Below are positions 36,860 through 45,211 of a stretch of 64,000 nt of DNA, in pieces. The notes under the pieces were generated by a model. That model was not told the DNA's origin and did not search any database. It saw only the letters and a list, made by a program, of their open reading frames with translations. Numbering within the stretch: position 1 is the stretch's first letter; each line of letters starts with the position of its first letter. Source of the DNA: Pseudaminobacter soli (ex Zhang et al. 2022) (lineage in GTDB: Bacteria > Pseudomonadota > Alphaproteobacteria > Rhizobiales > Rhizobiaceae); the NCBI RefSeq assembly GCF_014595955.1, contig NZ_JABVCF010000004.1, positions 327,277-391,276 on the forward strand. Direction: 5' to 3'. Position numbers and translations under genes: made by a program.

Positions 36860-38044
36860 ATGGTAACCGGCAGGCAGGTTGAATCGGGGGCGGGGCCGAT
36901 CCGCTACGGCATGGTGGGCGGCGGCCAGGGCGCCTTCATCGGCGCCGTGCACCGCATCGCGGCACGCATCGACGGTGAGTTCGAGCTGGTCGCCGGCGCG
37001 CTGTCCTCGAACCCCGAGCGCGCCAAGGCGTCGGCCGCCGAACTCGGTCTCGACCCCGAGCGCAGCTACGGCACCTTCGCCGAGATGGCCAAGGCCGAGG
37101 CCAAGCGGCCGGACGGCATCGAGGCGGTGGCGATCGTCACGCCCAACCACATGCATTGGCCGGCGGCGAAAGCGTTCCTCGAAGCAGGCATCCACGTCAT
37201 CTGCGACAAGCCGCTGACCTCCACGCTGGCCGACGCCAAAAAACTTGCCGCGGCCGTCGAGAAGAGCGGAAAACTCTTTGTCCTGACCCACAACTACACC
37301 GGCTATCCGATGATCCGCCACGCCCGCGAGATGGTGGCGAGCGGCACGCTCGGCGACATCCGCGTCATCCAGGCCGAGTACCCGCAGGACTGGCTCACCG
37401 AAAAGGTGGAGGACACCGGCTCGAAGCAGGCCGCCTGGCGCACCGATCCAAAACAGTCGGGCGCGGGCGGCTCCACCGGCGACATCGGCACGCATGCCTA
37501 CAATCTGGCGCGCTTCGTCTCCGGGCTGGAGCTCGACAGCCTTGCCGCCGACCTCGATTCCTTCGTGGCGGGCCGCCAGCTCGACGACAACGCGCATGTG
37601 CTGCTGCGCTTCAAGCCGAAGGGCAACGAGCCCGGCGCCAAGGGCATGCTGTGGGCGAGCCAGGTGGCGCCCGGCAACGAGAACGGCCTGAAACTGCGTA
37701 TCTACGGCACCAGGGGCGGCATCGAATGGGTGCAGGCCGACCCGAACTATCTCTGGTACACGCCCTTCGGCGAGCCGAAGCGCCTGATCACCCGCGGCGG
37801 CGCCGGCTCCGGCCCCGCCGCGGCGCGGGTCACACGCGTGCCGCCGGGCCATCCGGAAGGCTATCTCGAGGGCTTCGCCAACATCTATGCCGAGGCGGCC
37901 CGCGCCATCCGCGCAGCCCGCAATGGCGGCAAGATCCCCAACGACGTGGTTTTTCCGACCGTGCAGGACGGGGTGGAGGGCGTGGCGTTCGTCGAGGCCT
38001 GCGTGCGATCGTCGAAGAAGAACGGCGCCTGGACGAAGCTGTAG
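36860..38044 (+). CDS. Gfo/Idh/MocA family NAD(P)-dependent oxidoreductase
   Basis: A 394-residue sugar dehydrogenase. Start set at ATG 36860 after GGAGGGAGGAAC; the frame runs further upstream only through the repeat. The N-terminal Rossmann motif is YGMVGGGQGAFIGAVHR. The family motif is VICDKPLTSTLADAKKL with the catalytic Lys (EKP-type, here DKP), and the C-terminal part has GDIGTHAYNLARFVSGLEL with the Asp and His of the active site. It forms an operon with the preceding isomerase/epimerase. Likely it oxidises or reduces a sugar hydroxyl; the exact position is unknown. Confidence 0.9.
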   Translation: MVTGRQVESGAGPIRYGMVGGGQGAFIGAVHRIAARIDGEFELVAGALSSNPERAKASAAELGLDPERSYGTFAEMAKAEAKRPDGIEAVAIVTPNHMHWPAAKAFLEAGIHVICDKPLTSTLADAKKLAAAVEKSGKLFVLTHNYTGYPMIRHAREMVASGTLGDIRVIQAEYPQDWLTEKVEDTGSKQAAWRTDPKQSGAGGSTGDIGTHAYNLARFVSGLELDSLAADLDSFVAGRQLDDNAHVLLRFKPKGNEPGAKGMLWASQVAPGNENGLKLRIYGTRGGIEWVQADPNYLWYTPFGEPKRLITRGGAGSGPAAARVTRVPPGHPEGYLEGFANIYAEAARAIRAARNGGKIPNDVVFPTVQDGVEGVAFVEACVRSSKKNGAWTKL

Positions 38045-38426
38045 GTGCGTGGGGTCTAAGCCACGGCAAACGAATTCAAGTGACGCGGTCATTTCGACCC
38101 CCTCTCCGTCTCGGGCTTCGCCCTCGATACCTCTCCCCCTGAGGGGGGCGAGGAAGTGCCGCGGTGGCGCAGGGCACCCTTCCTCTCCCCCACGACGTGG
38201 GGGAGAGGTGCCGGGCGCAGCGAAGCGGAGAGGGGGTATTTGATCGAGCACGATCCCGAGAATCAGTTCCGGATCGCGCGCTGGCCGACTGTTAACCTGA
38301 GTTCGGTACCCTGAGCCTAGAGCTTGCCTCTCGGTAGCCACAGGCAAGGAAAGCTTGCGTCCAGACAGGACCTCGGTCGTCACCTCCCGCTGGCATCACC
38401 TCCTCCGCGGTGCCATATAGGCCGGC
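38045..38426. other. Intergenic stretch before queG
   Basis: This 382 bp contains the palindromic element at 38098-38237 and, after it, about 190 bp that presumably include the queG promoter. I see no gene and no clear promoter hexamers. Confidence 0.6.
38098..38237. repeat. Composite palindromic element
   Basis: Outer arms ACCCCCTCTCCG (38098-38109) and CGGAGAGGGGGT (38226-38237) are perfect 12-bp inverted copies. Inside is a second hairpin with 13-bp arms CCTCTCCCCCACG (38182-38194) and CGTGGGGGAGAGG (38196-38208). This element type differs from the one in the rha operon. It follows the dehydrogenase gene and may act as its transcript end. Confidence 0.82.
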
Positions 38427-39611
38427 ATGGACGTGTCCGACCGGCCGCTAGCGGTCAAACCAAGCGCAGCAGCCAAGCTCCGCGCCTTTCTCGACAAAGA
38501 GGCGCGTGCGGCCGGATTCGACCGGGTCGCGGTCACCTCGCCGGATGCGATCCCGCTTGCGCCCGAACGTCTCGCCGACTTCGTCGCCAATGGCCGGCAT
38601 GGCTCGATGGAATGGATGCAGGAGACGCTGGCGCGACGCGGAGACCCGCGCGTGCTGTGGCCCGAAGTGCGCTCGATCATCATGCTGGCCATGAACTACA
38701 GCCCGGAGCACGATCCGACGGCGGTGCTTGCCAGCAAGGACCGCGCAGCGATCTCGGTCTACGCCCAGAATCGCGACTACCACGACCTGATCAAGGGCAG
38801 GCTGAAGACGATCGCCGGAAAACTGGCCGCCCGAACCGGTTGCGACGTAAAAGTGTTCGTCGACACGGCGCCCGTCATGGAGAAGCCGCTGGCCGAGGCC
38901 GCAGGCCTGGGCTGGCAGGGCAAGCACACCAATCTGGTGAGCCGCGAGATCGGCTCCTGGTTCTTCCTCGGCAGCATCTTCACCGCGGCCGAACTCGTAC
39001 CCGATGCACCTGAACCGAACCGGTGTGGCTCCTGCCGAGCATGCCTCGACGCCTGCCCGACGAACGCCTTCCCGGCGCCGTTCCATCTCGATGCCCGCCG
39101 CTGCATCTCCTACCTGACCATCGAGAACAAGGGGCCGATCCCGATGGAATTCCGGGAGGCGATCGGCAACCGGATCTTTGGCTGCGACGACTGCCTCGCG
39201 GCGTGCCCCTGGAACAAGTTCGCGCGCGAAGCCTCCGAGGCCAAGCTGAAGGCGCGCGAGGATCTGCAGGAACCACGACTTGCCGACCTGCTGGTTCTGG
39301 ACGACGCGGCTTTCCGGGCGCTTTTCTCCGGCTCGCCGGTTAAGCGGATCGGCCGCGATCGGTTCCTGCGAAATGTCCTCATCGCGGCGGGCAATTCCGG
39401 TGAGGCTGGGCTGATCGCCCCATGCCTTCACCTGCTAGAGGACCCCTCGCCGCTGGTGCGCGGCGCGTCGGTATGGGCGCTGTCGCGGCTTATGCCAGTT
39501 GGGGACTTCATGGCGCTGGCGAATGCCCGGCGTGAGGACGATCCGTCCGTCGCTGAGGAATTGCATTGGGCCGTGGAACGCGTGAGTAAGGAGCCCGCCG
39601 AGGCTGCATAG
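38427..39611 (+). CDS. queG: Epoxyqueuosine reductase QueG
   Basis: Cobalamin-dependent enzyme that performs the last step of queuosine synthesis, reducing epoxyqueuosine to queuosine in tRNA. It has 394 residues. Two ferredoxin-like 4Fe-4S motifs are visible: [12 protein letters not shown] (Cys200, 203, 206, 210) and [11 protein letters not shown] (Cys253, 256, 260). A further Cys lies in ARRCISYL. The N-terminal half carries [23 protein letters not shown], typical of QueG. The C-terminal HEAT-like repeats (from about residue 310) include [12 protein letters not shown] and [12 protein letters not shown]. Confidence 0.96.
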   Translation: MDVSDRPLAVKPSAAAKLRAFLDKEARAAGFDRVAVTSPDAIPLAPERLADFVANGRHGSMEWMQETLARRGDPRVLWPEVRSIIMLAMNYSPEHDPTAVLASKDRAAISVYAQNRDYHDLIKGRLKTIAGKLAARTGCDVKVFVDTAPVMEKPLAEAAGLGWQGKHTNLVSREIGSWFFLGSIFTAAELVPDAPEPNRCGSCRACLDACPTNAFPAPFHLDARRCISYLTIENKGPIPMEFREAIGNRIFGCDDCLAACPWNKFAREASEAKLKAREDLQEPRLADLLVLDDAAFRALFSGSPVKRIGRDRFLRNVLIAAGNSGEAGLIAPCLHLLEDPSPLVRGASVWALSRLMPVGDFMALANARREDDPSVAEELHWAVERVSKEPAEAA

Positions 39612-39690
39612 GTTTCGGTGTCTGTGTCGTCTCTACGGCCGAGACAGGTCGCCGCATCCCCCACAAAAGCTAACTGTCGAGACAATCCGA

Positions 39691-40596
39691 ATGAGAGTTT
39701 TCGTTTTCGGAGCGGGCTATTCGGGCAAGGCTTTTGCCGCCGCAAAACCGGCGCCAGCAATCCGCGTAGCCGGCACGACGCGTTCCCGCGAAAAGCTCGC
39801 CGCTCTCGAGGCCGCCGGTGCGGCTCCCTTCCTTTTCGACGGCGCTCTCTCGGACGAAATCCGAAGCGAACTGCTTGAGGTCACGCACCTCGTAATTTCC
39901 ACGGCGCCGGATGACGCGGGCGACCCGGTGCTCACGGCCGCGCGGCAGGTGATCGCGGAAAGGATGCCCAGGCTCGGCTGGATCGGCTATCTGTCGACCG
40001 TCGGCGTCTATGGCGATCACCAGGGCGCCTGGACCGACGAGACGGCCGAGTGCCGGCCGGTCTCGGCGCGCTCGCGCCGCCGTGTGGAGGCGGAGCGCGA
40101 GTGGCTGGCGCTGGGCGCCCATATCGGACTGCCGGTGGCGGTGCTGAGGCTCTCCGGCATCTACGGGCCGGGGCGCAACGCTTTCGTCAATCTGCGCGAC
40201 GGGGCCGCCCGCCGCCTGGTGAAGAAGGACCAGGTGTTCAACCGCATCCATGTCGCCGACATAGCCGGCGCGCTCTGGCATCTGGCCGGCCGCAAGCTCG
40301 GCGGCGTCTACAACGTCACCGACGACTTGCCGGCGCCGCCGCAGGATGTGGTCGCGTATGCGGCGGAACTGATTGGCGTGCAGCCGCCGCCGGAGATCGC
40401 CTTCGAGGAGGCGGAGCTTTCGCCGATGGCGCGTTCCTTCTACGGCGAGAACAAACGCGTCTCGAACGCCCTGATTCGGTCGACCAACTACCGCTTCCTT
40501 TACCCGGACTATCGGACCGCATTCTCGGCCATGTGGGCTGACGGCAGTTGGGCGGGCTCCGCATCCGACGCCCGCAGCCCGATAAGGCAGTCGTGA
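39691..40596 (+). CDS. SDR family NAD(P)-dependent oxidoreductase (YeeZ-like)
   Basis: A 301-residue atypical/extended SDR. The N-terminus MRVFVFGAGYSGKAFAAAKP carries the GxGxxG-like nucleotide motif. The region IGYLSTVGVYGDHQGAWTDE followed by RLSGIYGPGRNAF resembles the YeeZ/NAD-dependent epimerase group that regularly follows queG in rhizobia. The classical YxxxK is not obvious, so catalysis is uncertain. The gap from queG is 79 bp on the same strand, consistent with cotranscription. Confidence 0.85.
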   Translation: MRVFVFGAGYSGKAFAAAKPAPAIRVAGTTRSREKLAALEAAGAAPFLFDGALSDEIRSELLEVTHLVISTAPDDAGDPVLTAARQVIAERMPRLGWIGYLSTVGVYGDHQGAWTDETAECRPVSARSRRRVEAEREWLALGAHIGLPVAVLRLSGIYGPGRNAFVNLRDGAARRLVKKDQVFNRIHVADIAGALWHLAGRKLGGVYNVTDDLPAPPQDVVAYAAELIGVQPPPEIAFEEAELSPMARSFYGENKRVSNALIRSTNYRFLYPDYRTAFSAMWADGSWAGSASDARSPIRQS

Positions 40597-40692
40597 TCGG
40601 ATCGCCCTTGGCGACATCCAGCGCGCACGACCGGGCCAGGAAGGCCGGGAGCTTGCTCCTTTGAAGCGGTGGAGAGGAGAGGAAAAAGGCAA

Positions 40693-40716
40693 CAAAAAAG
40701 CCCGGCGAACCGGGCT
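40693..40716 (-). terminator. Intrinsic terminator of tRNA-Leu
   Basis: On the minus strand AGCCCGG-TTCG-CCGGGCT is a 7-bp stem with a stable TTCG tetraloop, followed by a run of T residues (read from 40699 downward). It lies about 30 bases beyond the tRNA 3' end. It is a textbook Rho-independent terminator. Confidence 0.92.
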
Positions 40717-40727
40717 CTTTGTCGTTC

Positions 40728-40752
40728 CACCAAACTTCGCTGAAGTTTGGTG
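40728..40752 (-). repeat. Perfect 11-bp hairpin that includes the tRNA-Leu CCA end
   Basis: CACCAAACTTC (40728-40738) and GAAGTTTGGTG (40742-40752) are perfect inverted arms around a 3-base loop. The right arm, read on the minus strand, contains the discriminator base and encoded CCA of tRNA-Leu plus the first trailer bases. In the precursor RNA the CCA end would be base-paired until the trailer is processed. Confidence 0.88.
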
Positions 40753-40832
40753 CCCAGGAGAGGACTCGAACCTCCACGCCTCGCGGCACACGGACCTGAA
40801 CCGTGCGCGTCTACCAATTCCGCCACCTGGGC
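40748..40832 (-). tRNA. tRNA-Leu (anticodon CAG)
   Basis: An 85-nt gene with encoded CCA. The acceptor arms GCCCAGG and CCTGGGC pair. The anticodon stem CACGG/CCGTG encloses the loop TTCAGGT, giving anticodon CAG for codon CUG. A long variable arm (TGCCGCGAGGCGT), as expected for a class II tRNA, precedes the T-arm with GGTTCGAGTCC. The D-arm begins TGGCGGAATTGGTAGACGC, the standard leucine form. A promoter lies just upstream and an intrinsic terminator downstream. Confidence 0.98.
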
Positions 40833-41181
40833 AGGTGCGCCGCTGATCTAAGCGGAGGGTTACCGGGTGTCAACGCGCAATTTTCATGAGGCCACCTCAT
40901 GCGACATTCTTTTCTGAGGATGTTCGCCGGGATCGCCTGACCCTCACGCGCGATCCGATCGGCCGCGGTTACACGCAAATCCGCCAAGCTGGAGAAGATA
41001 GACCGTAGCGAGGCGCCGCCGCTCCCGGATTGGGCGGAGACGCGTCGGATACAGTCTACCTCGTGTCATAACCATATCGGCGTACTCCGCCCGAAACAGC
41101 CGACACGCTTGACTTGACGCGCGCCGCCCGTTTCTGTCTTCCTGGGCTGCTGCGGCAGGCGGGACACTGGAAGGCGAGGGC
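40833..41181. other. Intergenic region between tRNA-Leu and manC
   Basis: This 349 bp gene-free stretch holds the tRNA promoter at its left end. The right end must contain the manC promoter; TTGACT at about 41109 is a possible -35, without a convincing -10. No small gene is apparent. Confidence 0.55.
40845..40873 (-). promoter_or_regulatory. Housekeeping (sigma-70 type) promoter of tRNA-Leu
   Basis: On the minus strand TTGACA (40873-40868) and TAGATC (40850-40845) are separated by exactly 17 bases, with the -10 ending 12 bases before the mature tRNA 5' end. Spacing and -35 match the consensus. Confidence 0.8.
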
Positions 41182-42609
41182 ATGTCTCCCATTCATCCGA
41201 TTCTCCTCTGCGGCGGTTCCGGGACGCGGCTCTGGCCGCTGTCGCGAAAAAGCTATCCGAAGCAGTTTTCGCAGTTGATGGGAGAGGAGAGCCTGTTCCA
41301 GGCCTCGGCCCGGCGGCTTTCGGGCCCGGGCTTCGCCCGCCCCGTGATCATCACCGGCGATCCGTTCCGCTTCATCGTCACCGAGCAGCTCGCAGCGATC
41401 GAGCGCGACCCCGCGGCCATCCTGATCGAGCCGGAAGGGCGCAACACCGCCCCCGCGGTCCTTGCCGCGGCGCTCTGGATGGAGCGTTCGGATCCAGACG
41501 CCCTCATGCTGGTCGCGCCGTCGGATCATGTGATCCCCGATGCCGCGGCCTTCCGCGAGGCAGTGGCGGCGGGAGCACCGGCAGCCCGAAGCGGGCAAAT
41601 CGTAACCTTCGGCATCCGGCCGACGAGGCCGGAAACCGGCTACGGCTATCTGGAACTGAAGGAGGCTCTCGGAGCGTTCGATTTCAAGCCGCAACCGCTG
41701 GTCCGGTTCGTGGAAAAACCCGACGCCGCGCGTGCCGCGGACATGCTCGAAGCGAAAAACTATCTCTGGAACGCCGGAATCTTCCTCTTCACCGCGCGCA
41801 CGATCATCGACGCGTTCAGGGCCCACGCGCCGGGGCTGTTCGAGCCGGTTTCACAGGCGGTGAAGGATTCCAGGTCGGATCTGGCCTTCGTACGCCTGGC
41901 GTCCGAACCCTGGAGAGAAGCCGAGGCGATTTCCGTCGACTATGCGGTGATGGAAAGGGCGGACAACCTTTCGGTCATTCCCTACGACAAGGGTTGGTCC
42001 GACCTCGGCGGCTGGGATGCGGTCTGGCACGAGAGCGGCCCCGACGGCGAAGGCAACGTTTGCGCGGGCAATGCCACGGCGATCGGATGCCGCGACACGC
42101 TGCTGCGTTCAGAATCGGCCAGGCTGGAACTCGTCGGCATCGGGCTCGAGGACATCGTCGCGGTGGCGATGCCCGACGCCGTCCTGGTGGCACGAAAGTC
42201 GGACAGCCAGCAGGTCAAGGATGCGGTTGCCGTGCTCAAGGCACGGCGTGCCCAGCAGGCCGAATGCTTCCCGGTCGACCACCGGCCCTGGGGCTGGTTC
42301 GAGAGCCTCGTCCTCGGCCCGCGTTTCCAGGTCAAGCGCATCGTGGTGCAACCGGGCGCTGCGCTGTCGCTCCAGTCGCATCATCATCGATCCGAACACT
42401 GGATCGTGGTGGAAGGCACTGCGAAGGTCACGATCGACGGCGAGGTGAAGCTGGTCTCGGAGAATCAGTCCGTCTACATTCCGCTTGGCGCCGTCCACCG
42501 CATGGAAAACCCCGGCAAGGTGCCGATGGTGCTCATCGAGGTCCAGACCGGCAGCTATCTCGGCGAGGACGATATCATCCGCTACGAGGACGTTTACGCC
42601 AGAAGCTGA
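41182..42609 (+). CDS. manC: Mannose-1-phosphate guanylyltransferase / mannose-6-phosphate isomerase
   Basis: Bifunctional type II PMI-GMP of 475 residues that makes GDP-mannose for exopolysaccharide, O-antigen and related glycans. The N-terminal nucleotidyltransferase domain has the signature LLCGGSGTRLWPLSRKSYPKQF (residues 8-29) and the motif VRFVEKPD. The C-terminal cupin isomerase domain has the zinc ligands in SLQSHHHRSEHWIVVEG and VYIPLGAVHRMENPGKVPMVLIEVQ. The ATG is preceded by GGAAGGCGAG. No glycan genes adjoin directly; the product may feed the glycosyltransferase module further right. Confidence 0.95.
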   Translation: MSPIHPILLCGGSGTRLWPLSRKSYPKQFSQLMGEESLFQASARRLSGPGFARPVIITGDPFRFIVTEQLAAIERDPAAILIEPEGRNTAPAVLAAALWMERSDPDALMLVAPSDHVIPDAAAFREAVAAGAPAARSGQIVTFGIRPTRPETGYGYLELKEALGAFDFKPQPLVRFVEKPDAARAADMLEAKNYLWNAGIFLFTARTIIDAFRAHAPGLFEPVSQAVKDSRSDLAFVRLASEPWREAEAISVDYAVMERADNLSVIPYDKGWSDLGGWDAVWHESGPDGEGNVCAGNATAIGCRDTLLRSESARLELVGIGLEDIVAVAMPDAVLVARKSDSQQVKDAVAVLKARRAQQAECFPVDHRPWGWFESLVLGPRFQVKRIVVQPGAALSLQSHHHRSEHWIVVEGTAKVTIDGEVKLVSENQSVYIPLGAVHRMENPGKVPMVLIEVQTGSYLGEDDIIRYEDVYARS

Positions 42610-42703
42610 AGCCGGGCTGGGGGTTCCTTCGACGTCCCTCTCGTGCCTTCACCGTGAAGTCTCTTCCAGCATCCGTCACAAAGCCTTGCGGCTGCTCGCT
42701 GAC

Positions 42704-43816
42704 TCACTCGAAGCCTAGCGCCGTGCGTTCCTGCGCCAACAGCAGGGCGCCGATCGCGCTTGCATCCTCCGCGTCGACCTCGAATGCCGCCATCGAAGCG
42801 GGCTCCGGCGCCAAGGCCTGGCCGACGGGGGTCTCGGCGGGTGCCGCGGCCTGGATTCCGCCCCTCAGGCCGGTCGTGGCTGCGGCGACCAACATTTCGC
42901 CGGATGCGGCAGGCAGTGGCTCAACATGGGCAGGGCGCGAGGCACTCGGGAAGGGGATGGCATTGGTGGTTTCCGGAAGCACGATTCCGGCCACCGCATC
43001 GAACGGCGAGGACGAAATACCGGTCGAGGGCGTTGGGCCGTCGATCGCCATGACAGTGACCGGCTGCTGCTCCTCGGGTCCCTGCTCCACCTTGGGCGCG
43101 GAAATTGCGGCCGGGATCGGCGCGGCAACGTTGTCGGCAGCCGCAATCTGGGTGCCGGCCTTTGCGGCTGCGGCTGCGGCTGCGGCATCGGAAGCCGGAA
43201 GGGGGCCGCGCGTCCCGGCGAGACGATCACCCTTCTGGCCAACATCCGCCTCGGCCACCATAACGGCGGGTTCGAATCTCGGCTTCTCGGGCGGCAGGAC
43301 AACCGGATCGCCCTGCCGGTTGCGCTTCTCGTAAAAAGCGTTGCCGCCGGCGACCAGCGTGTAATGCATGTTCCTGTAGGGGAACTTCAGGCCGGCCGTG
43401 TGGAAGAACATGGCATTCTTCACCTTCGAATGCCGCTCGCCCTTCAGCACCGCATCGGCCGCTTCCGCGACGTCCGGCAGCTCCTGCGAATTCATCTCGC
43501 GCGTCAGCACGCCCGGCGCGAACTGTCCGGGCGCCCCGACGACCTGGCAGATCGTGTCGCCCCATTCGCCGGACCGGAGCCGGTTCATGACGACCGTGCC
43601 GACAGCGACCAGGCCATCGCGGCTGGAGCGATCCGCTTCGAAGAACATGGCCCGCATCAGGCATTCGCGATCGGCCGCGGAATAGCCGTAGTGGCGCGCG
43701 GGCATAGCCATCGAGTTCATGCCGCCATCCATGTCGGTGGACTGGCTGCAAGCGGCTATGGCAAGCGGAAGGACGACGGCCGCGAACATGGCCGACAGGC
43801 GCTGTGGCGCCTTCAC
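42704..43816 (-). CDS. SleB-type cell-wall hydrolase lipoprotein
   Basis: A 370-residue peptidoglycan-acting protein. The GTG at 43816 with GAGGGG upstream is the preferred start, giving KAPQRLSAMFAAVVLPLAIAAC, a lipoprotein signal with a lipobox-like IAAC; an ATG 51 bp upstream has no ribosome binding site. The Hydrolase_2 (SleB) domain, about residues 35-160, shows CLMRAMFFEADRSSRDGLVAVGTVVMNR (catalytic Glu region) and FSHVKN-like HSKVKNAMFFHTAGLKF. The second half is low-complexity, rich in Ala and Pro, and probably spans the periplasm. It likely contributes to wall remodelling. Confidence 0.87.
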   Translation of the reverse strand: MKAPQRLSAMFAAVVLPLAIAACSQSTDMDGGMNSMAMPARHYGYSAADRECLMRAMFFEADRSSRDGLVAVGTVVMNRLRSGEWGDTICQVVGAPGQFAPGVLTREMNSQELPDVAEAADAVLKGERHSKVKNAMFFHTAGLKFPYRNMHYTLVAGGNAFYEKRNRQGDPVVLPPEKPRFEPAVMVAEADVGQKGDRLAGTRGPLPASDAAAAAAAAKAGTQIAAADNVAAPIPAAISAPKVEQGPEEQQPVTVMAIDGPTPSTGISSSPFDAVAGIVLPETTNAIPFPSASRPAHVEPLPAASGEMLVAAATTGLRGGIQAAAPAETPVGQALAPEPASMAAFEVDAEDASAIGALLLAQERTALGFE

Positions 43817-44048
43817 GAGTGTCCCCTCATCGTCGCTCCGTCCCTTGCGTACTGTCAGGATTGGCAAATTTCGGGCGAAAAGATGACTATAGGGTTTCAG
43901 AATCGTGAAGCGGGACGGGCAAATCGCGACGCGTCGGGTGAGGTGACGCTGCTATGACGAGGCAAATCAAAATTTTGTTAGAGGAGTTTAGTTGCTTTCC
44001 TACGATTCGTCTCCTCCTTGTGCCCCCGCAATTCGGCAGGAGAATCAG

Positions 44049-44492
44049 GTGCGCGAATCATCGGATAGGAAGCTCTTCATCCCAGCACTGGGGGGCCTCT
44101 ACGCCGCTCTCCGAGAAAGCGCGGAAACGCTTCTGCGGGTCGTCGCCGGCCTTGCGCTCGTCACGCATGGCGCGCCGAAGATAGTCAACCCGTTTGGGGC
44201 GGTCGGGACGGTGGAGAAACTGGGCTTTTATCCCGGCGCATTCTGGTCGCCGCTGCTATCGGCGACCGAGTTCTTTGGCGGAATCCTGATCGCCATCGGC
44301 CTCTTCACCCGCCCGGCATCCGTCGCGGCGGCGATCGTCCTCCTCGTGACGGTCTGGTTCCACTGGGTGACGCTCGGCCAGGGCTATTCCGGGTCCGAGA
44401 AGTCGATCCTCTGGGCCGCGATCTTCATCTTCTTCGCCATCCGCGGCGGAAACCGCCATTCCGTCGACGCGAAGCTTGGCCGCGAGTTCTGA
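44049..44492 (+). CDS. DoxX family membrane protein
   Basis: A 147-residue protein with four hydrophobic helices. The GTG at 44049 follows AGGAGA at the right distance, so it is preferred over the TTG at 43992. Family features are LLRVVAGLALVTHGAPKIVNPFG, FWSPLLSATEFFGGILIAIGLFTRPA and SILWAAIFIFFAIRGG. DoxX proteins are poorly defined; some act with sulfur or quinone redox systems. No partner gene adjoins. The stop codon lies inside a hairpin shared with the converging pmtA gene. Confidence 0.87.
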   Translation: MRESSDRKLFIPALGGLYAALRESAETLLRVVAGLALVTHGAPKIVNPFGAVGTVEKLGFYPGAFWSPLLSATEFFGGILIAIGLFTRPASVAAAIVLLVTVWFHWVTLGQGYSGSEKSILWAAIFIFFAIRGGNRHSVDAKLGREF

Positions 44493-44513
44493 TCGGCCGC
44501 GCTCGGCCGATCA
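44490..44513. terminator. Hairpin between converging doxX and pmtA genes
   Basis: TGATCGGCCG (44490-44499), loop CGCT, CGGCCGATCA (44504-44513) is a perfect 10-bp stem that begins with the DoxX stop codon. No T-run follows, so if it ends transcription it is not a canonical intrinsic terminator. Position between two converging genes supports a bidirectional end. Confidence 0.6.
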
Positions 44514-44528
44514 GGCCCGGCATGGCGC

Positions 44529-45134
44529 TCAGTGCCGGTCGCGCGAATAGAGCCAGAGCTGGGTGGGCGGAAGATTGCGAATCACGAAATCAAAGTGCTT
44601 CACTGAGTAATTCCCCAGTCCCGGCGGGACCGGGGATTTCGGGCCATAGGTCAGTTGGATGACCGGCCTGCCGGGCGGCACGCGATCGAGCAGATCCTCG
44701 ATGTAGGCTACCCGACGCTCCACCGGGAAATTGAGCAGCGGAATACCTGAAATGACGCTGTCGAACTGTTTCGGAGCATCCTCCCCTAGAGCGCCAGTCA
44801 GATCAAAGGCGTCGCCCTGGATCACGTTGACGTCTGGAAAATGCCGCCTGAGGTGCTCCACGAAGTCGCGGGCATATTCGACAAGATAGAGTTTTCGGGC
44901 CGGAATGCCCCGGGCGAGGATAGCGCGGGTGATGACGCCCGTTCCGGGCCCGATCTCCAGGACGGGCAGGCCGGACGAGGGGTCGATCACCGACGCCATT
45001 CGTTTGGCAGTGATCGAACTGGTTGGGATGATTGCGCCAACCGCCTTTGGCTTATCCATCCAGCCGCGGAAGAAGCGAACCTCTTCATCGAATTTCTTGG
45101 CGATCGTCCTGCGCAGTTGCGAAGCGCTATGCAT
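44529..45134 (-). CDS. pmtA: Phosphatidylethanolamine N-methyltransferase PmtA
   Basis: A 201-residue SAM-dependent methyltransferase of the Rhizobium/Sinorhizobium PmtA type, converting phosphatidylethanolamine stepwise to phosphatidylcholine at the inner membrane. SAM motif I is VLEIGPGTGVITRAIL, the acidic loop is LYLVEYARDFVEHL, and motif IV is FDSVISGIPLLNFP. The N-terminal amphipathic segment FDEEVRFFRGWMDKPKAVGAI is family-typical. Other phospholipid genes (pgpA and a CDP-alcohol phosphatidyltransferase) lie within 3 kb. Confidence 0.92.
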   Translation of the reverse strand: MHSASQLRRTIAKKFDEEVRFFRGWMDKPKAVGAIIPTSSITAKRMASVIDPSSGLPVLEIGPGTGVITRAILARGIPARKLYLVEYARDFVEHLRRHFPDVNVIQGDAFDLTGALGEDAPKQFDSVISGIPLLNFPVERRVAYIEDLLDRVPPGRPVIQLTYGPKSPVPPGLGNYSVKHFDFVIRNLPPTQLWLYSRDRH

Positions 45135-45211
45135 GAATTCGTCTCCTGCCGCTCGCCCGGTGGACCAAATAGCAGGCCGCCGCCTTCATGGAAAGCGGAA
45201 CGGCTCCGATG

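Noticed and set aside
36761..38383. 540-codon minus-strand open frame opposite the Gfo/Idh gene
   Set aside because: Antisense shadow of a conserved plus-strand gene, running through repeats at both ends.
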